The notes: generated from the letters alone by a model not told the origin. 64,000 nt of DNA from Oceanospirillaceae bacterium (GCA_013215505.1 JABSQZ010000004.1:122980-186979); one strand, 5' to 3'; shown: positions 50,363-60,183, numbered from the stretch's first letter. Made by a program: numbers and translations.

Positions 50363-50594
50363 GTTGGTCTGCTCCAAATGGTTGCAGATTAATGTTTAGG
50401 CGGCTGATAATCAAGTAATGCCTTAGAGACATGTGAACAAGCCCGCTGAGAAGGTATCGAATTTTCTGGCGTGTTCTGTACCTGCACCTGCACCTGCACT
50501 TAGATAGCTGTCCACAGCTTGATTGGCAGTTCTATGTTACTCTCGCTCGGACTTAAATTATAACCGATCAAACCTTTGCAACAGGCGCTCACTT

Positions 50595-51386
50595 ATGTCT
50601 CTCCCGCTTTATCATGTCAATGCTTTTAGCAGCAATGCCTTTGGCGGCAACCCTGCGGCTGTCTGCATCTTATCTGAACTGCGTGACGATGCTTGGTTGC
50701 AATCGGTGGCGGCACAGATGAACTTGTCGGAAACAGCCTTTGTTTTTGATGATGGCATCAGCATATCACTGCGCTGGTTTACCCCCGAGCGTGAAGTAGA
50801 TCTCTGTGGTCACGCTACTTTGGCGAGTGCCCACGCGCTCTGGAAATATGGCTATCGGGCGGCAGAGAGTGAAATTGAGTTCCATACAAAATCTGGTATA
50901 TTGACAGCACAGCTAAGGCAGGGACTGATCCAATTAGACTTTCCGGCAATTGCACCTGTGCCAGTAGTAGCCCCTGCAAAGTTGATCGAGTTATTGGGGA
51001 TTACACCCCTCTACAGCGGAAAATTTGGCGAGAAGTACTTGTTTGAAATCGCCACTGAGCAACAGCTGTTAGCCGTTAATCCCAATATGACGGAACTATT
51101 ACAACTGCCAGAGCGAGGAGTGTCTGTCACTTGTGCCGACAGCAGTGGTCGCTATGATTTTATCTCGCGCTATTTCGCTCCCTGGGTGGGTATAGATGAA
51201 GACCCGGTCAATGGCTCATCGCACTGTGCGTTAACACCATTTTGGTCACAGCGCCTGGCTAAGGCACATTTAACTGCCAGGCAAGCATCCGCACGTGGCG
51301 GAGATTTAAGCTTGCAGCTGGCAGGAGACAGGGTGAAAATTAGCGGCACAGCATTGACGGTGCTAGCCGGTGAGCTGTTGCTGTAA
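50595..51386 (+). CDS. PhzF family isomerase-like protein
   Basis: A protein of about 263 residues. MSLPLYHVNAFSSNAFGGNPAAVCIL is the family N-terminus, so the start at 50595 is preferred over the upstream frame starting at 50523. Conserved motifs: NLSETAFVF (catalytic Glu), GHATLASAHALW and EDPVNGSSHCALTPFW. Family members isomerise small acidic or aromatic substrates (PhzF acts in phenazine formation). Substrate is unknown here. No phenazine genes nearby. Confidence 0.9.
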   Translation: MSLPLYHVNAFSSNAFGGNPAAVCILSELRDDAWLQSVAAQMNLSETAFVFDDGISISLRWFTPEREVDLCGHATLASAHALWKYGYRAAESEIEFHTKSGILTAQLRQGLIQLDFPAIAPVPVVAPAKLIELLGITPLYSGKFGEKYLFEIATEQQLLAVNPNMTELLQLPERGVSVTCADSSGRYDFISRYFAPWVGIDEDPVNGSSHCALTPFWSQRLAKAHLTARQASARGGDLSLQLAGDRVKISGTALTVLAGELLL

Positions 51387-51446
51387 TAGGTTATCTGCTG
51401 GGGAGAGCAAACCCCTCATGTAAATCTACTGGCTTGCCTTTTTTAG

Positions 51447-51659
51447 TTACCAGTTCGCCAATCTGATAGAGATTTTGTGCAGTTTGGCGCTAATGGTAAA
51501 AGCGATAATGGCCGCTGCCGGCCAAGCGACAATAAAAGCGTTGCCCCAGTGGAAAAAGAACTGGCCATTAAACCCCAGATTAATCCAAGTTACCCAGCCA
51601 GTCATCATTGACGAAAGCATCAGTGACATTAATCCGGCAAATATTACTCTCTGTTTCAT
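51447..51659 (-). CDS. DUF2798-type small membrane protein
   Basis: A 70-residue protein with two membrane helices (about 5-24 and 37-60). The sequence MKQRVIFAGLMSLMLSSMMTG and FFFHWGNAFIVAWPAAAII fits DUF2798. The start at 51659 has AGAGGA upstream; the longer frame runs into the divergent LysR promoter. Probably controlled by the neighbouring LysR protein. Confidence 0.82.
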   Translation of the reverse strand: MKQRVIFAGLMSLMLSSMMTGWVTWINLGFNGQFFFHWGNAFIVAWPAAAIIAFTISAKLHKISIRLANW

Positions 51660-51760
51660 TAATACATCCTCTTTTGTAAGCGACAATCTGGCCATCATAG
51701 CTATTTGCAATATTGGGATATATACTGATTTTCTCAATCTATAATTGCATAAATGAAATC

Positions 51761-52651
51761 ATGTTTGACGATATAGTACTGTTTGTCCATATAGTAAAAA
51801 ACCGCGGTTTAGCGGCTGCAGCTCAGCAGCTGGGGATGCCCGCTGCGACTATAACCAGAAGACTGCAACGTCTGGAAGCAGACAATGGCTGCCAGTTGCT
51901 GCACCGCTCGGCGCGTCAGTTTGTATTGACTCTAGAAGGAGAGGCCTTTTACAGTGCCTACGCACCCTTGGTGGAACAGTTTGAGTCGACCCAGCGCGGC
52001 TTGTCGCAGCAGCTGCATGAGATGTGCGGTAAGTTGAAAGTTCTGGCACCGACTCATATATCCCATGGAATTTTACAGCCGATGTGGTCGGGTTTTATTA
52101 AAGCCTACCCGCAAATCCAATTAGAACTACTGCTGAATAATCAGCTCGAAGATCTGCTGAGTGCTAAGGCCGATCTGGCATTGCGCATCGGCCCCCAGCA
52201 AGATTCACTTTTGTATCAAAAGCGATTGGGCACTTTACATACGATACTGGTGGCTTCCCCAGAATACCTGCAGAACCATCATCTGTCCGCCAACATTGAA
52301 CGGCTAAAAGATCACCAACTGTTGGGATCTACTATCTTATCGCACTGGGAATTAACCCATACCGACAGCGGCAAAAGAATCCAGCTTCACCCAAGCTTTA
52401 ATACCATAACCAATGATTTACGATTGATTGCCGAATTTGCCATCGATGGACTTGGCATTGCTCTATTGCCTCTTAGTGAAGTTTATAAGCAGTTGCAATG
52501 CGGTCAGTTACAGCATGTCTTAGCTCGTTGGCAGGGGCCTGTGCGGCAGATATTTGTCCTCTGGCCAAGTGGACGTTTGCTCAACGCAAAAGCGCAATGC
52601 CTGAGGGAATATATGCAGCAGTATATAGAGGAAAACTTGGCAGACTTTTAG
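51761..52651 (+). CDS. LysR-type transcription regulator
   Basis: A protein of about 296 residues. The HTH is in residues 1-60 (FDDIVLFVHIVKNRGLAAAAQQLGMPAATITRRLQRLE). The substrate-binding domain follows (LKVLAPTHISHGILQPMW...). The true start is the ATG at 51761, since the frame upstream (51713) lacks family similarity. Divergent from the DUF2798 gene with about 100 bases between; it probably regulates that gene and itself. Effector unknown. Confidence 0.92.
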   Translation: MFDDIVLFVHIVKNRGLAAAAQQLGMPAATITRRLQRLEADNGCQLLHRSARQFVLTLEGEAFYSAYAPLVEQFESTQRGLSQQLHEMCGKLKVLAPTHISHGILQPMWSGFIKAYPQIQLELLLNNQLEDLLSAKADLALRIGPQQDSLLYQKRLGTLHTILVASPEYLQNHHLSANIERLKDHQLLGSTILSHWELTHTDSGKRIQLHPSFNTITNDLRLIAEFAIDGLGIALLPLSEVYKQLQCGQLQHVLARWQGPVRQIFVLWPSGRLLNAKAQCLREYMQQYIEENLADF

Positions 52652-52971
52652 TTGGGTAAATGACTAACATATTGTTGTTATATGATTAGTTGTTGGGTTG
52701 GCAGTATTTAGCAGACCCCAGATAAGTTTAAACCTCAAGAGCGGAGCTCTTGAGGCTAGGTATCAAGAACCGGCTACTAAGGCAGGTATTTGACAGCTTT
52801 AAGATAACAGTATTGAAAAAATTTGTATCTACGATAAACACCCTAATAAGCGAGTCACCTTCGAATTAGAATTATTCCTAGAGCTGTTATGTTGTGCCTT
52901 GTGCCCAGAAAAATCAGACATAAAAAAGCTCCTGTCAGGAGCTTTTATAGTTGTTACAAAAGATTAATTGG
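52652..52971. other. intergenic region with terminator
   Basis: No gene is seen. A strong bidirectional terminator hairpin (52922-52947) lies near the end of the following minus-strand gene. Confidence 0.55.
52922..52947. terminator. bidirectional terminator
   Basis: AAAAGCTCCT, loop, AGGAGCTTTT: a perfect stem, with A and T runs on both flanks. It ends the fusion-protein gene (minus strand) and could also end LysR transcription. Confidence 0.85.
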
Positions 52972-55950
52972 CTATTGGGAAAAAGGTCCCTGCAGGCCGT
53001 TTTTTTGCATTGCTGTGGCATAGATATTAGATTGCAGTACTAACTCAGAGCCGTATTGTTGCAGCATTTGTTGGCGGCGATCCGGATCTTTGGTGGCGCT
53101 GATAGCACCCCAAAAAGCAGCCATTTGTTGCGCCGATTCACGCAATTGTTGCAACTGTTGCTCGTCTAAGCTGGCCAGCTGTAGAGGATTAACTTTGCCA
53201 ACACCGTTGACGGTTTTAGCACCTGCGTCAGTGTAATTCTCTGGCAAATCGCCTTTCAGGTTTGTTACTTTTCGATATTGAATCACATCAAATATCTGAT
53301 CAACGGCTTGCTTAGCGCCCTCCACCCGGGACATGTGCTCAGTATCGGCAGCGGCGTGTGGCAGCAGCTCCATCTTGCCCTGATGTTTAGCGTAGATGTT
53401 GCGATAGGGAACCATTGGGCCGCTAAGTTCGCCGCTGTCCGGATCTTTAAACAGATCGGCGTCGATTGCCGCATAGCGGATCTGGCCACTGGCCAATGCC
53501 GCATCCAGTGCATCGATGTCCACCACTTCACCGCGGTCGTAATTGACCAGTACTGCAGCAGGGTTCATCGCTGCAAATACTGCCTGATTGATTAAACCGG
53601 CGTTGCTGAAACGGCCTGTGTCAGCATCTAGCGCTCCCAGGCCTGTGTGTGGGCTGATGACATCTGCATTGCGAGCTGCATCGACGATAGTGGCGGCGTA
53701 TTCAAAGCCCTCTGATTCTATCCAGCGCTGGTGCCCCGGGCGAGCATAGACGGCAACTTGCATACCGAAAGCGGCACCGAGTTTGGCCACTTCACGACCG
53801 ATGTTGCCATAACCTATCACCGCTAAACGCTTGCCTTCAAGCTTAGTGGTCGGGTATTGAGCGAGGTTTTTACCGGTGTCGAAATCACCCTCTACAACCA
53901 AGTCGTGCATGCGCTGCACTTGCAGATCCGGCAATACTTTTAGCAGTGCTTTAAAGGCCGCCTGAGCCGTTGCTCTGGAGTTAAAGCTAGGAGTGTTCAT
54001 CAATGGCGCAACACCCTTGTCGCCGTTGCCGCCGCCCCAGCTGCTGGACCCCATGTTTCCAGTACCGGCACCAATACGTACTCCGCCTAAACTAAATCTG
54101 GCGGCAGCGGGGAAGAAAGTAGCCGCCGCTATCGTAGCGTCATACTGACCATCGCTGGTTTGCTCTAATAATTCTTGCTCACGACTCAGATCTGGCTGGT
54201 AAAAGAAGTGAATTTTACCCGTCTCTAACTCGGTGTTTTCAGGGATAGCGCCAGTGTGAAACAGGCCGCCTTTGGCGATGATATGTTGCTGCACTTCGCT
54301 GTAGTCGGCCTGGCCTTGGGCATCAAATTTCATGCCGATTAAATCAGCCACTAAAACTTTGTAAGCGTGTTGCGGGTCATCTTGACGGGCATCTGTGGTT
54401 GACTGTTGGTTGCTCACTGCAGCTGTAAAATTGCCACCTTGTTCAGTGATCAGCTCTTCTAAGACTGCAATTTTGCCACGTAAATAGGCAAATTTAATGT
54501 TCTCTAACAGCGCGGTAATGTCGGCTTGCGGTCTGATGCCACCGATCCAGGCGCGATAATCACCGGGAGAACCCGGGAATGCATTGACGTAGCGGGCGAC
54601 ATCTAAACCTTTTTCATGGCTGCCATCTGAGTGGGTAATGCCTTCATAACCTAACATTTGCTTAGATTTGGCAACAATGCGTTGGTTAATTGCATCGTCT
54701 TCAATATCTGCATCTGTCACTTTAAGCAGTGTCACTGCAGCACCACGAGCTTCTGGATTGGCAACGCCCAGTTCAAACAGAGGGTTGACATCTATCCAGC
54801 TATTGACCAGTTGGCGGTTGTCCATAGAGCGCTGATTGAGGCGGTGCACATCACCGATGTTCTTTTCATTACGCAAAATTCCAAATGTGGTCTCGGCGAA
54901 GGCTAAAGTGCTGTAAGTGTTGATAATGCCACCGAGCATTTTATCTGCTTGAGGGTCGTAGATAGGGCCCATAGCAGTAGAAATTTCACTACTCAAAGGT
55001 GCACTGGCATCTGTTGGCACTGCTATTTTTAATTGTCTGGGAATCGCCCATGATGGCTGCTTTTGATTTTTATTGATCAAGCTCATAGCCGCTGGGGTCA
55101 TAGAGATCACATAGTAGCCAGAGACACCGCCGATAGCTTTTTGGAACGGCATAAACATGTTGCACTTTTCCAACATCTGCTGCACTAGATCAGCTGACCA
55201 GGGCATTGCACCTAACATAGAAGTAGCATCTATAACGGCGTGGTGTTGCTCGGGGTCCAAGTCAATCCACTGCAGTAAGTTAATGATTTCCGCTTCTGTA
55301 TAGGTGGTGGCGCCCGTGGTCTCGTGACCGACGCCGAAAAATAATTTAATCCCCTGCTGCTGCAAGTAACTGGCACTGGGGATGTTACCTTCCCCCTCGG
55401 CAAATAGCAGTCGGTTCTCATCACCGTTGCTGGCATAGCGGTGTAGCTCAGTTAACTGGATGCCCCAGGACTGGCGAAAGAAACCACCGGCTTTAGCCGC
55501 TTCAGACTCAGGTTTTGGGGTATCGACAAAGACTAGCTGTTGCGGGTCGTTAGCTGTCATCATGTGCATTGCTGCTGCCGTAAAGCCACTGTGGCCGCCG
55601 CCGAGGCCGATGGCCATTTTATTCTGTTTCGGAAAACCGAAGTAGCGATGCATTTCACGCATCATGTCGTTAAGGACTTTGTCCGCAGGGTAGCCGCGGT
55701 GCATGCCTCGGCCAATTTCGGCAGTGGTAAAGCTGCCGATTTTGTTACCACTGTCGTCTAATTTGGGATAGTTAGCTTCGATCCAGGTATCAAATTCGAA
55801 GCGCAATAAGCGTGCATCAAGCTCGTTTTTAGTCATATCGGTGATTGGACCGACACCAAAAAATTGGTTGCTGGTAGCATCTGGAGCACCATTACTACTA
55901 GAGTTAATCGCTGCGTTGCGCGCCGCTTGAAGTTGATCTATTGAAGCCAT
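52972..55950 (-). CDS. SerC-like aminotransferase fused to 2-hydroxyacid dehydrogenase
   Basis: A 992-residue protein with two enzyme parts. Residues about 30-480 match the PLP-dependent fold of phosphoserine aminotransferase (ATSMLGAMPWSADL; the probable PLP-lysine is in FQKAIGGVSGYYV). Residues about 530-940 are a D-2-hydroxyacid dehydrogenase, with the NAD-binding motif VIGYGNIGREVAKLGAAFG (GxGxxG), Arg in NYDRGEVVD, and His in LLPHAAADTEHM. The catalytic Glu position seems changed (DADLFKDPD). Such a pair could act in serine-type biosynthesis or make a related hydroxy/amino acid. No phosphatase gene lies nearby. It is alone, followed by a terminator. Confidence 0.85.
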   Translation of the reverse strand: MASIDQLQAARNAAINSSSNGAPDATSNQFFGVGPITDMTKNELDARLLRFEFDTWIEANYPKLDDSGNKIGSFTTAEIGRGMHRGYPADKVLNDMMREMHRYFGFPKQNKMAIGLGGGHSGFTAAAMHMMTANDPQQLVFVDTPKPESEAAKAGGFFRQSWGIQLTELHRYASNGDENRLLFAEGEGNIPSASYLQQQGIKLFFGVGHETTGATTYTEAEIINLLQWIDLDPEQHHAVIDATSMLGAMPWSADLVQQMLEKCNMFMPFQKAIGGVSGYYVISMTPAAMSLINKNQKQPSWAIPRQLKIAVPTDASAPLSSEISTAMGPIYDPQADKMLGGIINTYSTLAFAETTFGILRNEKNIGDVHRLNQRSMDNRQLVNSWIDVNPLFELGVANPEARGAAVTLLKVTDADIEDDAINQRIVAKSKQMLGYEGITHSDGSHEKGLDVARYVNAFPGSPGDYRAWIGGIRPQADITALLENIKFAYLRGKIAVLEELITEQGGNFTAAVSNQQSTTDARQDDPQHAYKVLVADLIGMKFDAQGQADYSEVQQHIIAKGGLFHTGAIPENTELETGKIHFFYQPDLSREQELLEQTSDGQYDATIAAATFFPAAARFSLGGVRIGAGTGNMGSSSWGGGNGDKGVAPLMNTPSFNSRATAQAAFKALLKVLPDLQVQRMHDLVVEGDFDTGKNLAQYPTTKLEGKRLAVIGYGNIGREVAKLGAAFGMQVAVYARPGHQRWIESEGFEYAATIVDAARNADVISPHTGLGALDADTGRFSNAGLINQAVFAAMNPAAVLVNYDRGEVVDIDALDAALASGQIRYAAIDADLFKDPDSGELSGPMVPYRNIYAKHQGKMELLPHAAADTEHMSRVEGAKQAVDQIFDVIQYRKVTNLKGDLPENYTDAGAKTVNGVGKVNPLQLASLDEQQLQQLRESAQQMAAFWGAISATKDPDRRQQMLQQYGSELVLQSNIYATAMQKNGLQGPFSQ

Positions 55951-56337
55951 AATAAATTACCTGCTTAATGCAAAATAAAAAGACTGTATTTATAACAAAA
56001 ATGTCCCCAATATGAAACTTAGTTTCCTATAGTAAACAAAATAGGCAATTCATTGTCTCGTTTAGACAGACTAGCCACCCTCGGAATTTACAACAGCAGA
56101 ATCAGTATTGATCATGTTTTTTAAAATATCTGGATATTCTGCATTTGCAGTATTTAATATTCTCGCATGTTAAATGTTTATATCTATTAGGCTTTATCGT
56201 GCTTTGAAAGGCAGTGTAAGCGGATCAAAATATTTTCTCATTTTGCGTTGTAAATTAAGAAAAATACGCTAGAGAAGGCTGTTAGTATATTTAAGGTAGG
56301 GTAATGCCTTATTTTCAATCTGTAGGAGGTAAAGGTA
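55951..56337. other. intergenic region
   Basis: AT-rich divergent promoter region for the fusion gene (minus strand) and the small gene at 56338. No gene or clear regulatory motif recognised. Confidence 0.5.
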
Positions 56338-56562
56338 ATGCAATATTCAGATATTCATTTTGATGTGCTCAATGGCTTAATTAGTGAGTGTCGCATCACC
56401 GAGGCAGATGGTTGGTACAAAATTTCTGTTCACTATTCTGCAGAGAATCAATGGGAAAACCTTACCTTGCAAAGAAGGGGGCTGCGCTTGTATAAAAGTT
56501 ATCACTCTGCCCTGAAAGTATCTGAGCAACTCGGTTTTAATGAAGTCACTGTAATGCGTTAA
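56338..56562 (+). CDS. small protein, unknown
   Basis: A 74-residue protein with a very good ribosome binding site (AGGAGGTAAAGGTA). The sequence (QYSDIHFDVLNGLISECRI, LTLQRRGLRLYKSYHSALKV) looks like a compact alpha/beta domain. No function known to me. Confidence 0.72.
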   Translation: MQYSDIHFDVLNGLISECRITEADGWYKISVHYSAENQWENLTLQRRGLRLYKSYHSALKVSEQLGFNEVTVMR

Positions 56563-56840
56563 TGAAACACTGGTCACAATTGTCACTGCTAAGTTGATTT
56601 TCTATATAAGGTTTTGCCTGTTTGTCGGCAATTTGTAATAATGGCGCCCGGCCTTTATCTTGTTATTTATTCCCTGCTAAATATAGACCCCGATGGCAGC
56701 ATATTGTCTGCAGTTAATGCAGTGGCACAATCTGATTTTGCATTTTCTCCGGGTCGTTGTAGAAGTGATTGATTTAATGAGGTGTTATGGTTTTTCTGAT
56801 CAATACTGATAGCTTTGTCTGCCGATGAAAAGAGAGTTTT

Positions 56841-57890
56841 ATGAAAATAGATAATACGATAAAAGTGGGTATTTTAGGCGCATCTGGTTATACCGGGGCT
56901 GATTTAGTACGTTTAGCGGCGGCGCATCCGCATATGGAGCTGACAGTATTAACTGCCAATAGCCATGCTGGTAAGCGCTACGGGGATGTCTATCCACATT
57001 TAGGCGCTTTGCAACTGCCGGACTTAATCACTATTGAACAGGCTAATTGGGCAGACCTGGATGTTATTTTTTGCGGCCTGCCACACGGCACTACCCAGAA
57101 AATTGTCGCATCTCTACCTCGACAGGTAAAAGTTATAGATTTATCAGCAGATTTTAGATTGCGCGATACCGAGACCTATAAAGAGTGGTACGGGCATGAA
57201 CATTTTGCACCGCAGCTACAAACAGAAGCTGTCTATGGCTTGCCTGAACACTATCGAGCAGAAATTAAAGCGTCTAATTTAGTCGCTTGCCCGGGTTGTT
57301 ATCCAACCGCGGCACTGCTGATGTTGATCCCTTTGTTAAAAGCTAAATTGCTCGATCATAAATCTATCATTATTGATGCAAAATCTGGCCTCACCGGTGC
57401 CGGCCGCGGTTTGAAACAAAATACTTTATTCGCCGAGGCGGGTGAGGGTATGAGTGTCTACGGGGTTGCTGGACACAGACATGCCCCGGAAATTGAGCAG
57501 GAGCTATCTGTCGCTCTGGGCGATGAGGTGATGGTCAGCTTCACCCCGCATTTAATACCGATGAACCGGGGAGAGTTTGTCTCTACTTATGCCAATTTGG
57601 CTGAGGGGGCAAGTGTCGCTGATATTCGTGAAGTGCTTAATCAGACCTATCAGGACGAGCCATTTGTGCGCTTGCTGGAGCAGGGGGCGGGCATAGGTAC
57701 TCAGTATGTCAGAGGCTCTAATCAATGTCTGCTGTCGGTGGCTGAAGATCGAGTGCCCGGGCGGGTACTGCTGTTCTCAACCTTAGACAATTTAGTCAAA
57801 GGGTCCAGTGGTCAGGCGATTCAGAATATGAATATCATGTTTGGCTACGACGAGACACTTGGCCTGCAACAGCAGCCGATGTTTCCTTAA
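56841..57890 (+). CDS. argC: N-acetyl-gamma-glutamyl-phosphate reductase
   Basis: A 349-residue enzyme of arginine synthesis that reduces N-acetylglutamyl phosphate to the semialdehyde. N-terminal NAD(P)-binding motif VGILGASGYTGADLVRLAAAH. Catalytic Cys in VACPGCYPTAALL (about residue 153). SGLTGAGRGLK and HRHAPEIEQEL are conserved. Stand-alone in the window. Followed by a short tandem repeat and a non-coding leader. Confidence 0.96.
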   Translation: MKIDNTIKVGILGASGYTGADLVRLAAAHPHMELTVLTANSHAGKRYGDVYPHLGALQLPDLITIEQANWADLDVIFCGLPHGTTQKIVASLPRQVKVIDLSADFRLRDTETYKEWYGHEHFAPQLQTEAVYGLPEHYRAEIKASNLVACPGCYPTAALLMLIPLLKAKLLDHKSIIIDAKSGLTGAGRGLKQNTLFAEAGEGMSVYGVAGHRHAPEIEQELSVALGDEVMVSFTPHLIPMNRGEFVSTYANLAEGASVADIREVLNQTYQDEPFVRLLEQGAGIGTQYVRGSNQCLLSVAEDRVPGRVLLFSTLDNLVKGSSGQAIQNMNIMFGYDETLGLQQQPMFP

Positions 57891-57899
57891 AGGCTGATA

Positions 57900-57959
57900 A
57901 GTCGTCAGTCGTCAGTCGTAAGTAGTGAGTAGTAAGTAGTGAGTAGTAAGTAGTGAGTC
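57900..57959. repeat. short tandem repeat after argC
   Basis: The unit GTAAGTAGTGAGTA (14 bases) recurs in tandem about three times, preceded by GTCGTCAGTCGTCAGTC, likewise a short repeat. Possibly polymorphic. Confidence 0.8.
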
Positions 57960-58292
57960 AGGTTAACCAATGTGGATTGCCTGGCTCGTTATAAGCTGCT
58001 GTTAAATAAGATTTTGTTTTCTTTTGGTGCTTTTTCTGTGCGCTAGAATCCTATCTCCCCATCTCTGTATTAATATTTTTCTCTTTATAATCATCACTAT
58101 TTTAAGTCTTTCTTCGATTAATGATTAACCAGCCATTTCTAATCCGCTTTAATTTGCAACTACTTATAGGCTGTGTCGCTTTCCAATAAATTGTTGTCGC
58201 AACACTGTTAGAAGCAACAGCCGTCAACTCATAATCTAAAACTCAATTAGTTTCGCGCCGCCAGCGCAACGAATAACTTTGGGGTTTTACCG
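57960..58292. other. leader of the C1 operon
   Basis: About 330 non-coding bases ahead of the corrinoid protein gene, AT-rich. No riboswitch could be recognised. A weak site (TGGGGTTTTACC) precedes the start, which is unusual in having little purine content. Confidence 0.5.
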
Positions 58293-58994
58293 ATGTCTGA
58301 AGAAATTTACGATGATGAAGATCTGGACCTGTCTACACTTGCCGACGATGAGCTGGTGGAACAAATGCACGATGATTTATATGACGGTATGCGCGAAGAA
58401 ATAATCGAGGGCACTAACATATTGTTGGGCCGCGGCTGGTCTCCGGATAGAGTATTAAATGATGCATTGGTTGGCGGCATGACCATAGTGGGGGTCGATT
58501 TCCGCGATGGCATATTATTTGTCCCTGAGGTGTTAAGTGCTGCCGGAGCGATGAAAGGCGGCATGCAAATTCTGCGACCGCTACTGGCTGAGACAGGCGC
58601 TGAATCCGTTGGCAAAATGGTTATAGGTACGGTTAAAGGCGACATCCACGACATAGGTAAAAACCTAGTGGCGATGATGATGGAAGGCGCCGGCTTTGAA
58701 GTCATAGATTTGGGCATCAATATTCCGGTTGAAAAGTACCTGGCTGCACTGGAAGAGCATCAACCCGATATATTGGGAATGTCAGCGCTGCTAACGACCA
58801 CTATGCCCTATATGAAAGTGGTGATAGATACCATGATCGAGCAAGGTATCCGTGAAGATTACATAGTCCTGGTAGGCGGAGCCCCGTTGAACCAGGAGTT
58901 TGGCGATGCGGTGGGAGCCGATGGCTACTGTCGCGATGCTGCTATCGCTGTAGAGATGGCAAAGGAGATGGTCGCTCAACGTCGAGCGGCCTGA
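58293..58994 (+). CDS. corrinoid (B12-binding) methyltransferase protein
   Basis: A 233-residue protein with an N-terminal four-helix cap (about 20-95, MREEIIEGTNILLGRGWSPDRVLNDALVGGMTIVG) and a C-terminal B12-binding domain containing GDIHDIGKNLV (the DxHxxG motif whose His coordinates cobalt, about residue 116) and GMSALLTTTMPYMK. This is the MtbC/MtgC/MtaC-like class. It accepts a methyl group from a substrate-specific methyltransferase and hands it to the pterin enzyme encoded downstream. The substrate enzyme (for example MttB-like) is not in this window, possibly elsewhere. First gene of the operon. Confidence 0.92.
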   Translation: MSEEIYDDEDLDLSTLADDELVEQMHDDLYDGMREEIIEGTNILLGRGWSPDRVLNDALVGGMTIVGVDFRDGILFVPEVLSAAGAMKGGMQILRPLLAETGAESVGKMVIGTVKGDIHDIGKNLVAMMMEGAGFEVIDLGINIPVEKYLAALEEHQPDILGMSALLTTTMPYMKVVIDTMIEQGIREDYIVLVGGAPLNQEFGDAVGADGYCRDAAIAVEMAKEMVAQRRAA

Positions 58995-59010
58995 TTCAGA
59001 GGGCCGGCAG

Positions 59011-59646
59011 ATGTCTAATCCACAACCTACAGTCGTAGCCCCGGCGCTTATTATCTGTTGCTCGGCACTGCTGCGGGAAATATTAGATTTTTGCAAGCTC
59101 AATCACTGGACGCACTTTGAAGTGCAGACCATTACCGCTGAGTTGCACAATACGCCCGAAAAAATTCCGTCGGCTGTTATGCAGTTAATCGATGTTGGCA
59201 AACAACGTGGTCAGCAAGTGTTTGTCGGTTATGCAGACTGCGGTACCGGAGGGCTGTTAGATGCGCTGTTAGCCCGGGAAAATGTTGAACGTATCCCCGG
59301 TGCCCACTGTTATGAGTTTTACGCCGGAACTGAGCAATTTGACGATTTCCAGGAACAGGAGTTAGGTACCTTTTACCTGACTGATTTTCTGGTGCGGCAC
59401 TTTGATCGACTGGTGATTCGCGGCTTGGGTCTGGACCGAAAACCTGAGTTACTGCCGGTCTATTTTGGCAACTACCGCAAGTTGTTGTATATCGCTCAGA
59501 GCGAAGATGCAAATCTGCAACGACAAGCACAGCAAGCCGCCGGGAAATTAGGCTTAGCCTATCAATATCAGTACAGCGGTAGCGGCGGTTTAGGCCGTGC
59601 GCTGAGCAGTTTTAATCGACAAATCGCGGTGCAGTTAGTGCAGTAG
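59011..59646 (+). CDS. DUF1638 family protein
   Basis: A 211-residue protein matching DUF1638: VGYADCGTGGLLDALLARE and IPGAHCYEFYAG, with conserved Cys, Asp, His and Glu that could bind metal. DUF1638 genes are often beside corrinoid methyltransferase genes. Function is not established; a corrinoid or methyl-group handling role is inferred from context. Starts 16 bases after the corrinoid protein gene, with AGGGCCGG upstream. Confidence 0.88.
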   Translation: MSNPQPTVVAPALIICCSALLREILDFCKLNHWTHFEVQTITAELHNTPEKIPSAVMQLIDVGKQRGQQVFVGYADCGTGGLLDALLARENVERIPGAHCYEFYAGTEQFDDFQEQELGTFYLTDFLVRHFDRLVIRGLGLDRKPELLPVYFGNYRKLLYIAQSEDANLQRQAQQAAGKLGLAYQYQYSGSGGLGRALSSFNRQIAVQLVQ

Positions 59647-59688
59647 TTTTCTACAGGGGAGTACCTGCAGTGTTAACAGGAGTAGTCA

Positions 59689-60183
59689 ATGTATAGTGTT
59701 CGTCGCTGGGCAGTGCGCCATGCTGGAGCTTTAGATCGCTTTTATCAGGGGTTTGAAACGCTGATAGTTAAGTTGCACCCGCTGTGGGAAAAAATTGGCT
59801 ATCAACGCCTCGAGCGCCCGGTCGCTAAAATTGAGCAGCTGTGCAAAGGGTTACTGTTTGACTGCAAAATGTGTGGTCAGTGTGCTCTCAGTGAGACCGG
59901 CATGTCCTGTTCAATGAACTGCCCGAAAAACTTGCGCAACGGTCCCTGTGGTGGAGTGCGACAAAATGGCAACTGCGAGGTTAAAGAGGACATGCGCTGT
60001 GTCTGGGTGGAGGCTTGGGACGGCAATCAAAAAATGCACACTGGCGAACGTATTTTAGCGGTGCAGTTACCGGTAGATTTCAGCAAAAAAGGTAGCTCTT
60101 CCTGGCTCAGCCGGGTTCGAGAAGTTCAACAACAGGCCGTGACCAAGCACACAGCTGAGCAAAGCACTGGGAAGCAGCAATAA
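59689..60183 (+). CDS. MetV-like cysteine-rich MTHFR partner
   Basis: A 164-residue protein containing CKMCGQCALSETGMSCSMNC, then CPKNLRNGPCGG, then CEV and CVW: a cysteine pattern known as methylenetetrahydrofolate reductase C-terminal domain (MetV). In acetogens MetV pairs with MetF to form an electron-transfer unit. Here the gene is directly followed by metF (stop and start share TAATG), so a MetVF complex is likely. Confidence 0.88.
   Translation: MYSVRRWAVRHAGALDRFYQGFETLIVKLHPLWEKIGYQRLERPVAKIEQLCKGLLFDCKMCGQCALSETGMSCSMNCPKNLRNGPCGGVRQNGNCEVKEDMRCVWVEAWDGNQKMHTGERILAVQLPVDFSKKGSSSWLSRVREVQQQAVTKHTAEQSTGKQQ

Noticed and set aside
57960-58292. Possible cobalamin or SAM riboswitch ahead of the corrinoid operon
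   Set aside because: No conserved B12 box or other riboswitch core could be seen; the leader is AT-rich without strong helices.
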